Of a stretch of DNA of 64,000 bases, positions 1 to 8,923 are shown piece by piece. The position numbers and the translations under genes are program-made. Source of the stretch: Pseudomonas sp. 31-12 (GTDB taxonomy: Bacteria; Pseudomonadota; Gammaproteobacteria; Pseudomonadales; Pseudomonadaceae); the NCBI RefSeq assembly GCF_003151075.1, contig NZ_CP029482.1, forward strand, positions 1,984,001 to 2,048,000. The letters run 5' to 3'. The stretch's first letter is position 1, and each line of letters opens with the position of its first letter. The notes beneath the pieces were generated by a model. It was not told where the DNA came from and made no database searches. It was given only the letters and a program-made list of their open reading frames with translations.

Positions 1-1331
1 GTCAGACGACCACCAATACCGCGCAGATTTCCGGCATTGGTTCCCTCAAAAGTGTCTTGGCGAACTTCCAGACTGCAATCAAGAATCTGGGCAATACGCA
101 AACTCCGGCATTCCTGGGCTACAACGCCACTTCCGCCGACGCGAAAGTATTGACCGCTGTAGCCAGCAACACGGCCGTCAACGGTACTTACGTGGTCAAG
201 GTCACGAACCTTGCGACTTCGTCTAAAGTGGCCACCGCAGCCTTTGCCGGCGGTGCCAGCAGTGCCATTCCAAGCGGCACGCTTAATATCACGCAAAACG
301 GCGTTTCCAGTTCTGTCACCATTCCGGCGGGCGCGACGTTGCAGTCGGTTCGCGATGCGATTAATACCCAGCAGGGTGCGAATGGCTTCAGTGCCAACAT
401 CGTGACTGACTCGTTTGGCTCGCGTCTGGTGTTGGGTTCCACGGTGACCGGTGCCGGTTCCGATATCACCCTCAGCGGTATCGCGGGTCTGGAGATCAAT
501 GCCGGCCAGCAAATGGGTGCAACACCGACAGCTACTTCGGCGGGTGCCATCGGCGAATTCGCGGTGGACGCCAAGTTCACGGTGGACGGGCTTGCGCTGA
601 CCAGCAAAAGCAACAAGGTTGACGCGGCCATTTCCGGCTTGACCCTGAATCTGGTCGCCGGTGGTGATGCAACCACAACGGTAACAGTCGGCCCGAACAG
701 TGATGGTCTGAAAAAATCCATTCAAGCTTTCGTTGATGCTTACAACCAGGTTGTGACCAGTGTTAATGCGTTGACCAAGCCTTCCCTGGATGACGATGGC
801 AAGCCGACCATTGCTGCTGCGCTGACCGGTGACCCGCTGGCGCGCGGCATTCTGGCATCCATTCGTCAGCCGTTGGTCACAACCGGTGCGGGTGACAAAC
901 TCACTGTTCTGTCGCAATTGGGTATCACCACCAATCAGAAAACCGGTGCGCTGGATTTCGATAGCACCAAGTTCGCCACCGCGATGGATACCCAGAAGCT
1001 CGGTGGTGAGGTTCAGAAGCTGTTCTTGGGGGATCCGACGGCCACTGGCGATGCCGCCAAGGGCTTGTTGACGCGCATGAACGATGCCCTTACCCCTTAC
1101 ACGGTCACGGGTAGTGAGGGTATTCTCGACGCCCGTTCGACCAGTCTGGCCAAGGCCAAGTCGAATCTGGCCAACCAGCAGTTAGCTCTGGATCGTCGTA
1201 TTGAGACGCTGACGGCCGTGCTGACCAAAAAGTACAACGACATGGATTCTCTGGTCGGTAAACTCAAGGCCACTGCCAGCAACATCACTTCGATGTTCGA
1301 GGCGATGAACGCGCAGAAAAACGCCTCGTAG
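1..1331 (+). CDS. fliD: Flagellar filament cap protein FliD (5' truncated by window edge)
   Basis: FliD forms the cap at the tip of the flagellar filament and folds incoming flagellin; in Pseudomonas it also mediates mucin adhesion. The reading frame is open from base 3 through the first internal start-like codon at 57, so the true start lies upstream of the window; roughly 40 N-terminal residues are probably missing. The visible protein has the expected FliD make-up: Ala/Thr/Ser/Gly-rich beta domains in the middle and a heptad-rich C-terminal helix (about the last 80 residues, many Leu/Ala/Lys). The sequence just before codon 57 (QTTNTAQISGIGSLKS) also resembles the FliD N-terminal region. 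A strong terminator follows the stop, separating it from fliS. Confidence 0.93.
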   Translation, partial: QTTTNTAQISGIGSLKSVLANFQTAIKNLGNTQTPAFLGYNATSADAKVLTAVASNTAVNGTYVVKVTNLATSSKVATAAFAGGASSAIPSGTLNITQNGVSSSVTIPAGATLQSVRDAINTQQGANGFSANIVTDSFGSRLVLGSTVTGAGSDITLSGIAGLEINAGQQMGATPTATSAGAIGEFAVDAKFTVDGLALTSKSNKVDAAISGLTLNLVAGGDATTTVTVGPNSDGLKKSIQAFVDAYNQVVTSVNALTKPSLDDDGKPTIAAALTGDPLARGILASIRQPLVTTGAGDKLTVLSQLGITTNQKTGALDFDSTKFATAMDTQKLGGEVQKLFLGDPTATGDAAKGLLTRMNDALTPYTVTGSEGILDARSTSLAKAKSNLANQQLALDRRIETLTAVLTKKYNDMDSLVGKLKATASNITSMFEAMNAQKNAS

Positions 1332-1343
1332 TGCATAAACGCC

Positions 1344-1386
1344 AAAAGCCCGGCAGCGAATTCCGCTTGTCGGGCTTTTTTGGGTT
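1344..1386 (+). terminator. Rho-independent terminator after fliD
   Basis: An inverted repeat (AAAAGCCCGGCAGCG paired with CGCTTGTCGGGCTTTT, with a small mismatch or bulge) is followed directly by a T run. It starts 13 bases after the fliD stop and ends just before a sigma-28-like promoter, so fliD and fliS are probably separate transcription units here. Confidence 0.85.
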
Positions 1387-1391
1387 TGGTC

Positions 1392-1418
1392 TAAAGATTT
1401 TTGACGCCGTGTCGATAG
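1392..1418 (+). promoter_or_regulatory. Predicted sigma-28 (FliA) promoter of fliS
   Basis: The -35 element TAAAGATT (1392-1399) is separated by 11 nt from the -10 element GTCGATAG (1411-1418). The sigma-28 consensus is TAAAGTTT-N11-GCCGATAA, so both elements match closely and spacing is exact. It lies 40 bases before the fliS start and directly after the fliD terminator. Confidence 0.75.
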
Positions 1419-1457
1419 AGTGAATATACGAATCATAGAGTTTGGATGAGGTACAGC

Positions 1458-1853
1458 ATGAACCCGATGTTAGCCCTTCGGCAGTATCAGAAGATTGGCG
1501 CGCAAGCCCAGACTTCCGAGGCCAGTCCTCATCGTCTGGTGCAGATGCTTATGGAAGGCGCTCTGGATCGCATCGCTCAGGCCAAAGGTGCCATGGAGCG
1601 CAAGGATGTCGGCAACAAGGGTGTTCTGATCGGCAAGGCCATCGGCATCATCGGTGGCCTGCGTGAAGGTCTGGATCTGGAAAACCAGGCTGACTCGGTG
1701 ACTGAACTGGATAACCTTTACACCTACATGATGAAACGTCTGGCTGAAGCCAATATCAAGACCGATCCAAAAATTCTCGACGAAGTCGCCGACCTGCTTC
1801 GCACGGTCAAAGACGGTTGGGATGCCATTGCCGCACCGGGTCCGCAGTTTTAA
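1458..1853 (+). CDS. fliS: Flagellin export chaperone FliS
   Basis: FliS binds the C-terminal helix of flagellin in the cytoplasm, stops it polymerising early and delivers it to the export gate. The protein is 131 residues and almost wholly helical, with the family-typical start MNPMLALRQYQ and the motif SPHRLVQMLMEGALDRI. I chose the ATG at 1458 because GAGG lies six bases upstream; an in-frame ATG at 1446 would add four residues but has no good ribosome site. It follows a sigma-28-like promoter and is 10 bases from the FliT-like gene, so the two are likely co-transcribed. Confidence 0.95.
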   Translation: MNPMLALRQYQKIGAQAQTSEASPHRLVQMLMEGALDRIAQAKGAMERKDVGNKGVLIGKAIGIIGGLREGLDLENQADSVTELDNLYTYMMKRLAEANIKTDPKILDEVADLLRTVKDGWDAIAAPGPQF

Positions 1854-1863
1854 GGAGATCACC

Positions 1864-2160
1864 ATGAGTCTTGTATTGCAGCGTATCGAACACACCCGCG
1901 ACGCCCTGGTCGGTGCATTGGCCGAGCGCAATTGGGAGGCCATTGGTGAGTTGGACCTGGCGTGTCGTTCCTGCATGGAAGACGTCTTGAGTGAAGCTTC
2001 GGTGGACGAAGCCGCGTTGCGCGATAACCTTGAGGAGTTGCTGGGGGTGTACAAGCAGCTTCTGGAGGCGGCAACGGGGGAGAGGCAGGCGATAGTCGAC
2101 GAGATGTCGCAGATCCATCAAGCGCAGAGCGCGGCAAAGGTTTACCATCTGTTTGGTTAA
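1864..2160 (+). CDS. fliT: FliT-like flagellar chaperone
   Basis: Small, 98-residue, acidic, all-helical protein immediately downstream of fliS, the position of FliT (also annotated fliS-prime/fleP-type genes in pseudomonads). FliT-family proteins are chaperones for the cap protein FliD and can modulate the master regulator. The ATG at 1864 is preceded by TAAGGAGATCACC, an excellent ribosome site overlapping the fliS stop, which sets the start; the frame is open further upstream only inside fliS. Sequence similarity to enteric FliT is weak by eye, so assignment rests mainly on size, helix content and position. Confidence 0.75.
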   Translation: MSLVLQRIEHTRDALVGALAERNWEAIGELDLACRSCMEDVLSEASVDEAALRDNLEELLGVYKQLLEAATGERQAIVDEMSQIHQAQSAAKVYHLFG

Positions 2161-2333
2161 TTAATCCCCGGTTAATCCAAACATAGTGCGCCATAAATTT
2201 GACTGTGCACGGTTTTTTGACTTAACTAGTGGCTGGTTCCAGATTTCAGGCGTCTACAGGCATAACGTGTCTGCAAGCGTCTAGCTTGCCCCCTCATTTT
2301 GGGCATTGAGTTGACTAGGGAAGTTGCTATTGC
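2161..2333 (+). promoter_or_regulatory. fleQ upstream region
   Basis: A 173-bp intergenic region upstream of the flagellar master regulator gene. It contains a FleQ-box-like sequence at 2190-2203 (GCCATAAATTTGAC, 9 of 12 defined positions of GTCNNTAAATTGAC), which would permit autoregulation. A TTGACT at 2217-2222 could be a -35 element, but I find no convincing -10 at the right spacing. I see no sigma-54 element. FleQ-box call is tentative. Confidence 0.3.
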
Positions 2334-3809
2334 ATGTGGCGTGAAACCAAAATTCTGCTGATTGATGACGATAGCGTCCGCCGCCGCGATTTGGCGGTGA
2401 TTCTAAATTTTCTTGGCGAAGAAAATTTACCCTGCGGAAGCCATGACTGGCAGCAGGCTGTCGGCTCTTTGTCATCAAGTCGTGAAGTGATCTGTGTCCT
2501 CATCGGGACGGTCAATGCTCCTGGCGCACTTCCGGGCTTGTTAAAGACACTCGCGACCTGGGATGAGTTCCTTCCGGTTTTGTTAATGGGCGATAATTCT
2601 TCCGTTGACTTGCCTGAAGACCAGCGTCGCCGAGTGCTTTCGACACTCGAAATGCCGCCCAGCTACAGCAAATTGCTCGACTCGCTGCACCGTGCCCAGG
2701 TCTATCGCGAGATGTATGACCAGGCCCGCGAGCGCGGTCGTCATCGCGAACCCAATCTTTTCCGCAGCCTCGTCGGCACCAGTCGGGCGATCCAGCACGT
2801 CCGTCAGATGATGCAGCAAGTGGCCGACACTGACGCCAGCGTGCTGATCCTCGGCGAGTCCGGCACCGGCAAGGAAGTGGTCGCGCGCAACCTGCACTAC
2901 CACTCCAAGCGTCGTGACGGGCCATTCGTACCGGTCAACTGCGGGGCGATCCCGGCCGAGTTACTGGAAAGCGAATTGTTCGGCCACGAAAAGGGCGCCT
3001 TCACCGGGGCGATCACCAGCCGCGCCGGGCGTTTTGAACTGGCCAACGGCGGCACCCTGTTCCTCGACGAAATCGGTGATATGCCGCTGCCGATGCAGGT
3101 CAAGTTGCTGCGTGTGTTGCAGGAGCGCACCTTCGAGCGCGTGGGCAGCAACAAGACTCAGAGCGTCGACGTGCGCATCATTGCAGCGACCCACAAGAAT
3201 CTCGAAAGCATGATCGAGATCGGCACCTTCCGCGAAGACTTGTACTACCGCCTGAACGTGTTCCCGATCGAGATGGCGCCACTGCGCGAACGTGTCGAAG
3301 ACATCCCGTTGCTGATGAACGAGTTGATCTCGCGCATGGAGCACGAGAAGCGCGGTTCGATCCGCTTCAACTCGGCGGCGATCATGTCGCTGTGCCGCCA
3401 CGGCTGGCCGGGCAACGTCCGCGAACTCGCCAACCTGGTGGAGCGCATGGCGATCATGCACCCATACGGAGTGATCGGCGTGGTCGAACTGCCGAAAAAA
3501 TTCCGCTACGTCGATGACGAAGACGAGCAACTGGTCGACAGCCTGCGCAGCGATCTTGAAGAGCGAGTGGCCATCAACGGTCATACCCCGGACTTCACCG
3601 CCAACGCCATGTTGCCGCCGGAAGGCCTGGACCTCAAAGACTACCTCGGTGGTCTGGAGCAGGGCTTGATTCAGCAGGCGCTGGACGATGCCAATGGCAT
3701 CGTGGCGCGTGCTGCGGAACGCCTGCGTATTCGTCGCACCACCCTGGTGGAGAAGATGCGCAAGTACGGCATGAGCCGTCGCGACGGTGATGAACAGGCG
3801 GATGATTGA
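2334..3809 (+). CDS. fleQ: Flagellar master regulator FleQ (sigma-54 activator, c-di-GMP responsive)
   Basis: FleQ is the top-tier transcriptional activator of flagellar genes with RpoN, and a c-di-GMP-sensing repressor/activator of biofilm genes; FleN antagonises it. The protein is 491 residues. It has an N-terminal receiver-like domain (1-120) lacking a phosphorylatable Asp, then the AAA+ domain with Walker A GESGTGKE at 174-181, GAFTGA at 221-226 (sigma-54 contact) and Walker B LFLDEIGD, and a C-terminal Fis-type helix-turn-helix. The c-di-GMP-binding LFRS motif known from P. aeruginosa FleQ is present at 142-145. It is a single-gene unit upstream of fleSR. Confidence 0.97.
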   Translation: MWRETKILLIDDDSVRRRDLAVILNFLGEENLPCGSHDWQQAVGSLSSSREVICVLIGTVNAPGALPGLLKTLATWDEFLPVLLMGDNSSVDLPEDQRRRVLSTLEMPPSYSKLLDSLHRAQVYREMYDQARERGRHREPNLFRSLVGTSRAIQHVRQMMQQVADTDASVLILGESGTGKEVVARNLHYHSKRRDGPFVPVNCGAIPAELLESELFGHEKGAFTGAITSRAGRFELANGGTLFLDEIGDMPLPMQVKLLRVLQERTFERVGSNKTQSVDVRIIAATHKNLESMIEIGTFREDLYYRLNVFPIEMAPLRERVEDIPLLMNELISRMEHEKRGSIRFNSAAIMSLCRHGWPGNVRELANLVERMAIMHPYGVIGVVELPKKFRYVDDEDEQLVDSLRSDLEERVAINGHTPDFTANAMLPPEGLDLKDYLGGLEQGLIQQALDDANGIVARAAERLRIRRTTLVEKMRKYGMSRRDGDEQADD

Positions 3810-3850
3810 CGCCTGTTTTTCAAGTCGTTCATATATAGGCGGTTTTTTTT

Positions 3851-3866
3851 AGGCACGGGTATTGCT
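3851..3866 (+). promoter_or_regulatory. Predicted sigma-54 promoter of fleSR
   Basis: The sequence AGGCACGGGTATTGCT has GG and GC separated by ten bases and differs from TGGCACG-N4-TTGCW only at the first position. It lies 53 bases before fleS. RpoN/FleQ control of fleSR is established in P. aeruginosa. A weak FleQ-box-like sequence (8 of 12) lies at 3883-3896. Confidence 0.75.
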
Positions 3867-3919
3867 ACATCCCTCGCAACGTTCCGTTTAACTGACGGTC
3901 AGCCAAGCGAGAGAGCACG

Positions 3920-5143
3920 ATGCCCCAAGCCGCCCAGATGTCTCCTGTCCCTGACACTTCGGGGCAACCGTCGTCCGTAGAGCAGGCAAGCCGGCTTGGC
4001 CTTGAGCAGGCGTTCTCGCTGTTCAATCAGATGTCGAGCCAGTTGACTGATTCCTACAGCATGCTTGAAGCCCGGGTCACCGAGCTCAAGGGCGAGCTGG
4101 CAGTGGTCAGCGCGCAGCGCATGCAAGAGCTGGCGGAAAAAGAACGTCTGGCCAACCGTCTGCAAAACCTCCTTGATTTGTTGCCCGGCGGCGTCATCGT
4201 CATCGACGCCCAAGGGATCGTGCGCGAAGCCAACCCGGCGGCCTGCGAACTGCTCGGACTGCCTCTCGAAGGCGAGCTCTGGCGCCATGTCATTGCTCGC
4301 TGCTTTGCGCCCCGCGAAGACGACGGTCACGAAATCTCTCTCAAGGATGGTCGGCGTCTGTCGATCGCAACTCGCTCGCTGGATGCCGAGCCTGGGCAGT
4401 TGGTGTTGCTCAACGACCTGACTGAAACCCGTCATCTGCAAGATCAACTGGCCCGTCACGAACGCCTGTCGTCCCTTGGGCGAATGGTCGCTTCGCTGGC
4501 CCATCAAATTCGTACGCCGCTGTCCGCCGCCTTGCTCTATGCCAGTCATTTGACTGAGCAGGAGTTGCCTGTCGCCACCCAGCAGCGTTTCGCCGGGCGC
4601 CTTAAAGAGCGCCTGCATGAGCTGGAGCATCAGGTTCGCGACATGCTGGTGTTTGCGCGCGGCGAGCTGCCGTTGACCGACCGCGTCACGCCCAAGCAGC
4701 TGATGCAGTCGCTGCAATCGGCAGCGCTGACCCATGTTCAAGACCTGCCGATTCGCTGGCAGTGCGACAGTCACGCCGGCGAGTTGCTGTGCAATCGCGA
4801 CACCCTGGTCGGGGCGATTCTCAATCTGATCGAGAACGCCATTCAAGCCAGTGCCGGTGATGTCCGCTTGAAGGTGCATTTCTACGCCCGTGAAAACAAC
4901 CTGCGCGTGTGCGTCAGTGACAGCGGCAGCGGTATCGACGGTAAAGTGCTGGCGCGTCTCGGCGAGCCGTTTTTCACCACTAAAACCACAGGGACTGGCC
5001 TGGGCCTGACCGTGGTCAAGGCAGTGGCCCGTGCTCATCAGGGAGAATTGCAGTTGCGCTCGCGGCTGGGTCGCGGCACCTGTGCGCAAGTGACCCTGCC
5101 GCTTTTTTCCGGTGAGCAGCCCAGCGCTCAGGAAGCGGAGTGA
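3920..5143 (+). CDS. fleS: Flagellar two-component sensor kinase FleS
   Basis: Cytoplasmic histidine kinase that phosphorylates FleR to switch on class III flagellar genes (hook and basal body completion). The protein is 407 residues with no membrane segment. A PAS domain (about 82-175) is followed by the HisKA domain with the phospho-acceptor His195 in AHQIRTP, then HATPase_c with N box NLIENAIQ, G1 DSGSGI and G2 GTGLGLTVV. A coiled-coil-like N-terminal stretch (about 40-80) precedes the PAS domain. The stop codon overlaps the fleR ribosome site, so expression is coupled to fleR. Confidence 0.95.
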   Translation: MPQAAQMSPVPDTSGQPSSVEQASRLGLEQAFSLFNQMSSQLTDSYSMLEARVTELKGELAVVSAQRMQELAEKERLANRLQNLLDLLPGGVIVIDAQGIVREANPAACELLGLPLEGELWRHVIARCFAPREDDGHEISLKDGRRLSIATRSLDAEPGQLVLLNDLTETRHLQDQLARHERLSSLGRMVASLAHQIRTPLSAALLYASHLTEQELPVATQQRFAGRLKERLHELEHQVRDMLVFARGELPLTDRVTPKQLMQSLQSAALTHVQDLPIRWQCDSHAGELLCNRDTLVGAILNLIENAIQASAGDVRLKVHFYARENNLRVCVSDSGSGIDGKVLARLGEPFFTTKTTGTGLGLTVVKAVARAHQGELQLRSRLGRGTCAQVTLPLFSGEQPSAQEAE

Positions 5144-5148
5144 AGGAA

Positions 5149-6528
5149 ATGGCAATCAAGGTTCTGCTGGTCGAGGACGACCGCGCGCTACGCGAAGCAC
5201 TGGCCGATACGCTGTTGCTCGCGGGGCACGATTACACGGCGGTCGGTTCGGCGGAAGAGGCGCTCGCGACGGTCGGTAACGAGGCGTTCAGCCTGGTGAT
5301 CAGCGACGTCAATATGCCGGGCATGGACGGCCATCAACTGCTCGGTTTGCTGCGAGCGCGTCAGCCGCAGCTACCGGTGTTGCTGATGACCGCTCACGGC
5401 GCTGTCGAACGGGCCGTCGATGCGATGCGCCAGGGCGCTGCGGATTATCTGGTCAAGCCGTTCGAACCCAAAGCCTTGCTCGATCTGGTGGCGCGGCACG
5501 CATTGGGCGCGCTCGGCGCAACCGAGAGCGAAGGGCCGATCGCCTTCGAACCGGCCAGCGTGCAATTGCTGGAACTGGCCGCGCGGGTCGCGCGCAGCGA
5601 TTCGACGGTATTGATCTCCGGCGAGTCCGGGACCGGTAAAGAAGTGTTGGCTCGCTACATTCATCAGCACTCCCATCGCTCCAGTCAGCCATTCATTGCG
5701 ATCAACTGCGCGGCGATCCCCGACAACATGCTCGAAGCCACCTTGTTCGGTCACGAAAAAGGTTCGTTCACCGGTGCCATCGCGGCGCAGGCTGGCAAGT
5801 TCGAGCAGGCCGATGGCGGCACCATTCTGCTCGACGAAATTTCTGAAATGCCCCTCGGGCTCCAGGCCAAATTGCTGCGTGTGTTGCAGGAGCGCGAAGT
5901 CGAGCGGGTCGGCGCGCGCAAGCCGATCACCCTGGATATCCGGGTCGTGGCGACCACCAACCGTGATCTGTCCGGTGAAGTGGCGGCGGGGCGCTTTCGT
6001 GAAGACCTCTTCTATCGCTTGTCGGTGTTTCCGCTGGCGTGGCGTCCGTTGCGTGAGCGCACCGCCGACATCCTGCCGCTGGCCGAGCGTCTGCTGGCCA
6101 AACACGTCAATAAAATGAAGCATGCCGCGGCGAAACTGTCACCCGAGGCGCAGGCGTGCCTGATCGGTTATCCGTGGCCGGGCAACGTGCGTGAACTGGA
6201 CAACGCAATCCAGCGCGCCTTGATTCTGCAGCAGGGCGGTTTGATCCAGCCTCAGGATTTCTGCCTGTCCGGGCCGGTGGCCTGTGCGCCGTTGCCGGCC
6301 TTGGCGCCGGTGCGGGCGGTGGAGGTCGAGGCTGAATCGGCCGGGGCGTTGGGCGACGACCTACGCCGCCGTGAATTCCAGATGATCATCGACACCTTGC
6401 GCACCGAACGCGGCCGCCGCAAGGAAGCCGCCGAGCGACTGGGCATCAGCCCGCGCACCTTGCGCTACAAGCTGGCGCAGATGCGTGATGCCGGCATGGA
6501 TGTGGAAGCGTATTTGTTTGCTACCTGA
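5149..6528 (+). CDS. fleR: Flagellar sigma-54 response regulator FleR
   Basis: FleR is the partner of FleS and activates RpoN-dependent class III promoters. With the ATG at 5149 (GAAGGAA just upstream; a GTG at 5140 is less likely) it has 459 residues: receiver domain with the VEDD pocket and phospho-acceptor Asp53, AAA+ domain with Walker A GESGTGKE, and a C-terminal Fis-type helix-turn-helix. The sigma-54 contact loop reads GSFTGA rather than the GAFTGA found in FleQ; Ser is an occasional natural variant at this position. It overlaps the fleS tail and ends ahead of a REP pair and the fliE promoter. Confidence 0.96.
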   Translation: MAIKVLLVEDDRALREALADTLLLAGHDYTAVGSAEEALATVGNEAFSLVISDVNMPGMDGHQLLGLLRARQPQLPVLLMTAHGAVERAVDAMRQGAADYLVKPFEPKALLDLVARHALGALGATESEGPIAFEPASVQLLELAARVARSDSTVLISGESGTGKEVLARYIHQHSHRSSQPFIAINCAAIPDNMLEATLFGHEKGSFTGAIAAQAGKFEQADGGTILLDEISEMPLGLQAKLLRVLQEREVERVGARKPITLDIRVVATTNRDLSGEVAAGRFREDLFYRLSVFPLAWRPLRERTADILPLAERLLAKHVNKMKHAAAKLSPEAQACLIGYPWPGNVRELDNAIQRALILQQGGLIQPQDFCLSGPVACAPLPALAPVRAVEVEAESAGALGDDLRRREFQMIIDTLRTERGRRKEAAERLGISPRTLRYKLAQMRDAGMDVEAYLFAT

Positions 6529-6557
6529 AAGTTGACGCTAGCAACACCGATCGACAT

Positions 6558-6645
6558 GTGGGGGCGGGCTTGCTCGCGAAAGCTGTAGTCCAGCCAGCAT
6601 CTCTGTTGAATGGAAAACCGTATTCGCGAGCAAGCCCGCTCCCAC
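6558..6645. repeat. REP pair (GGGCTTGCTCGCGAA type)
   Basis: Two short imperfect palindromes in opposite orientation, GCGGGCTTGCTCGCGAA and its near-complement, separated by about 40 nt. The outer ends read GTGGG/CCCAC. It is a typical Pseudomonas REPIN, located between fleR and fliE. Confidence 0.9.
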
Positions 6646-6714
6646 TTGGTTTTTGTGGTGATTCACAGTTGAGGAGGGCCCGGGAAGGGCTTTTGTTCAG
6701 AGTGGCCACGGAGC

Positions 6715-6730
6715 TGGCACCCTTGTTGCT
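6715..6730 (+). promoter_or_regulatory. Predicted sigma-54 promoter of the fliE operon
   Basis: TGGCACCCTTGTTGCT is a near-perfect -24/-12 element (TGGCAC-N5-TTGCT) 61 bases before fliE. It should drive fliEFGHIJ and perhaps the genes through fliK. Confidence 0.88.
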
Positions 6731-6756
6731 AACACCTCACTACCCGCCGAGTGAGT

Positions 6757-6770
6757 GTCAAAAAATTGCG
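6757..6770 (+). promoter_or_regulatory. FleQ-box-like site in the fliE leader
   Basis: GTCAAAAAATTGCG matches the FleQ box GTCNNTAAATTGAC at 9 of 12 defined positions. It is 28 nt downstream of the -12 GC. FleQ is known to act from leader-region sites at fliE, fliL and flhA in P. aeruginosa. The assignment is inference from position and partial match. Confidence 0.45.
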
Positions 6771-6791
6771 GGTCGCCAATGAGAGTAGATC

Positions 6792-7121
6792 ATGAGCCAA
6801 GGTATTGAATTCAATCGGTTGATGCTGGACATGCGCTCCATGCAAATGGATGCCATGTCTGCGCCTAAATCGACTGCCGCAGTCCCTGAACTGGGTGGCA
6901 GCAGCTTTTCCGACATGCTCGGTCAGGCTGTCAATAAAGTGAACGACACCCAGCAGGCGTCCAGTCAGTTGGCCAGTGCCTTCGAGATCGGCAAAAGTGG
7001 CGTCGACCTGACGGACGTGATGATTTCCTCGCAGAAGGCCAGCGTGTCTTTTCAAGCGTTGACCCAAGTGCGCAACAAGCTGGTTCAGGCATACCAAGAC
7101 ATCATGCAGATGCCGGTTTAA
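6792..7121 (+). CDS. fliE: Flagellar MS-ring/rod junction protein FliE
   Basis: FliE links the MS ring to the proximal rod and is the first rod component exported. The 109-residue protein has the family signature [14 protein letters not shown] in the centre and [31 protein letters not shown] at the C-terminus seen as two helices (split here: [13 protein letters not shown], then [13 protein letters not shown]). It is the first gene of the fliEFGHIJ operon behind a sigma-54 promoter, and its stop is 14 bases from the fliF start. Confidence 0.96.
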   Translation: MSQGIEFNRLMLDMRSMQMDAMSAPKSTAAVPELGGSSFSDMLGQAVNKVNDTQQASSQLASAFEIGKSGVDLTDVMISSQKASVSFQALTQVRNKLVQAYQDIMQMPV

Positions 7122-7135
7122 GGACGAATTGAGTC

Positions 7136-8923
7136 ATGGCAGAAGCAGTCGCCGATAACGTTCCGGCCAAGGCCACTCCTATAGACGGCAAGCCGCCGCT
7201 GTTCGGGTTGTCCTTCCTGGAAAACCTCTCCGAGATGACCATGTTGCGTCAGGTGGGCCTGTTGGTCGGCCTGGCTGCGAGCGTGGCGATTGGTTTTGCC
7301 GTGGTGCTGTGGTCTCAGCAGCCGGACTACCGGCCTCTGTACGGCAGCCTTGCCGGTATGGACGCCAAGCAGGTCATGGACACCCTGGCCGCCGCCGATA
7401 TTCCCTACACCGTGGAACCCAACTCCGGCGCCTTGCTGGTCAAGGCCGAAGACCTGTCCCGTGCGCGGCTCAAGCTCGCGGGCGCTGGTGTCACTCCCAG
7501 CGATGGCAATATCGGTTTTGAAATCCTCGACAAGGACCAGGGCCTGGGCACCAGTCAGTTCATGGAAGCGACCCGTTATCGTCGCGGCCTCGAAGGCGAA
7601 CTGGCTCGCACCATTTCCAGCCTGAACAACGTCAAGGGTGCCCGCGTGCACCTGGCGATTCCGAAAAGCTCGGTGTTTGTGCGTGATGAGCGCAAGCCAA
7701 GCGCTTCGGTGCTGGTTGAACTGTACTCCGGTCGTTCGCTGGAGCCGGGTCAGGTGGTGGCGATCATCAACCTGGTCGCGACCAGTGTTCCCGAACTCAG
7801 CAAATCCCAGATCACTGTGGTCGACCAGAAGGGCAACCTGCTGTCGGATCAGGCGGAAAACTCCGAACTGACCATGGCCGGCAAGCAATTCGACTACAGC
7901 CGTCGCATGGAAAGCATGCTGACCCAGCGCGTGCACAACATCCTGCAACCGGTGTTGGGCAACGACCGCTATAAAGCCGAAGTATCGGCCGACGTGGACT
8001 TCAGCGCCGTCGAGTCGACTTCCGAGCAGTTCAATCCGGACCAACCGGCGCTGCGCAGCGAGCAGTCGGTCAACGAACAACGCACCGCCAGCAATGGCCC
8101 GCAAGGTGTGCCGGGTGCCCTGAGCAACCAGCCGCCATCGCCAGCCTCCGCGCCGCAAACCACCGGTGGCAGCACCGCAGCCGCCGGCATGGTGCAACCA
8201 GGCCAGCCGTTGATCGATGCCAACGGTCAGCAAATCATGGACCCGGCCACCGGTCAGCCGATGCTGGCACCGTACCCGGCGGACAAGCGTCAACAATCCA
8301 CCAAGAACTTCGAACTCGACCGCTCTATCAGCCACACCAAGCAACAGCAGGGTCGTTTGAATCGCCTGTCGGTGTCGGTCGTCGTGGATGATCAGGTCAA
8401 GATCAACGCCGCCAACGGCGAGACCACTCGTGCGCCGTGGAGCGCCGATGAGTTGGCGCGCTTCACGCGCCTGGTGCAGGACGCCGTCGGTTTCGACGCC
8501 AGCCGGGGTGACAGCGTCAGCGTGATCAACATGCCATTCTCCGCCGAGCGCGGTGAAGTGATTGCCGATATTCCGTTCTATTCCCAGCCGTGGTTCTGGG
8601 ACATCGTCAAGCAAGTGCTGGGTGTGTTGTTCATCCTGGTGCTGGTGTTCGGTGTGCTGCGTCCGGTGCTCAACAACATCACCGGTGGCGGCAAAGGCAA
8701 ACAGCTTGCTGGCTTGGGCAGCGACGTCGAGTTGGGTGGCATGGGCGGCCTGGACGGCGAACTGGCCAACGACCGCGTCAGCCTCGGCGGCCCGCAGAGC
8801 ATCCTGCTGCCGAGCCCGAGCGAAGGCTATGACGCACAGTTGAATGCAATCAAGAGTCTGGTGGCAGAAGATCCGGGTCGCGTGGCCCAGGTCGTGAAAG
8901 AGTGGATTAACGCAGATGAGTGA
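7136..8923 (+). CDS. fliF: Flagellar MS-ring protein FliF
   Basis: FliF forms the inner-membrane MS ring on which the rotor and export gate assemble. The 595-residue protein has a first membrane segment near residues 43-62, the periplasmic ring-building motifs (beginning YRPLYGSLAGMD), a long Pro/Gln/Gly-rich low-complexity insertion around 310-380 (part of the beta-collar region), a second membrane segment near 483-505, and the C-terminal cytoplasmic helix (last about 35 residues) that binds FliG. AAGGACG precedes the ATG. It overlaps fliG by eight bases. Confidence 0.97.
   Translation: MAEAVADNVPAKATPIDGKPPLFGLSFLENLSEMTMLRQVGLLVGLAASVAIGFAVVLWSQQPDYRPLYGSLAGMDAKQVMDTLAAADIPYTVEPNSGALLVKAEDLSRARLKLAGAGVTPSDGNIGFEILDKDQGLGTSQFMEATRYRRGLEGELARTISSLNNVKGARVHLAIPKSSVFVRDERKPSASVLVELYSGRSLEPGQVVAIINLVATSVPELSKSQITVVDQKGNLLSDQAENSELTMAGKQFDYSRRMESMLTQRVHNILQPVLGNDRYKAEVSADVDFSAVESTSEQFNPDQPALRSEQSVNEQRTASNGPQGVPGALSNQPPSPASAPQTTGGSTAAAGMVQPGQPLIDANGQQIMDPATGQPMLAPYPADKRQQSTKNFELDRSISHTKQQQGRLNRLSVSVVVDDQVKINAANGETTRAPWSADELARFTRLVQDAVGFDASRGDSVSVINMPFSAERGEVIADIPFYSQPWFWDIVKQVLGVLFILVLVFGVLRPVLNNITGGGKGKQLAGLGSDVELGGMGGLDGELANDRVSLGGPQSILLPSPSEGYDAQLNAIKSLVAEDPGRVAQVVKEWINADE

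Noticed and set aside
3810..3850. CGCCT...AGGCG then T run after fleQ, as a terminator
   Set aside because: Stem is only about five pairs with a long loop; the T run fits but the hairpin is too weak to list.
3899..5155. 418-codon frame on the minus strand opposite fleS
   Set aside because: Shadow of a real kinase gene with intact motifs; no ribosome site or homology.
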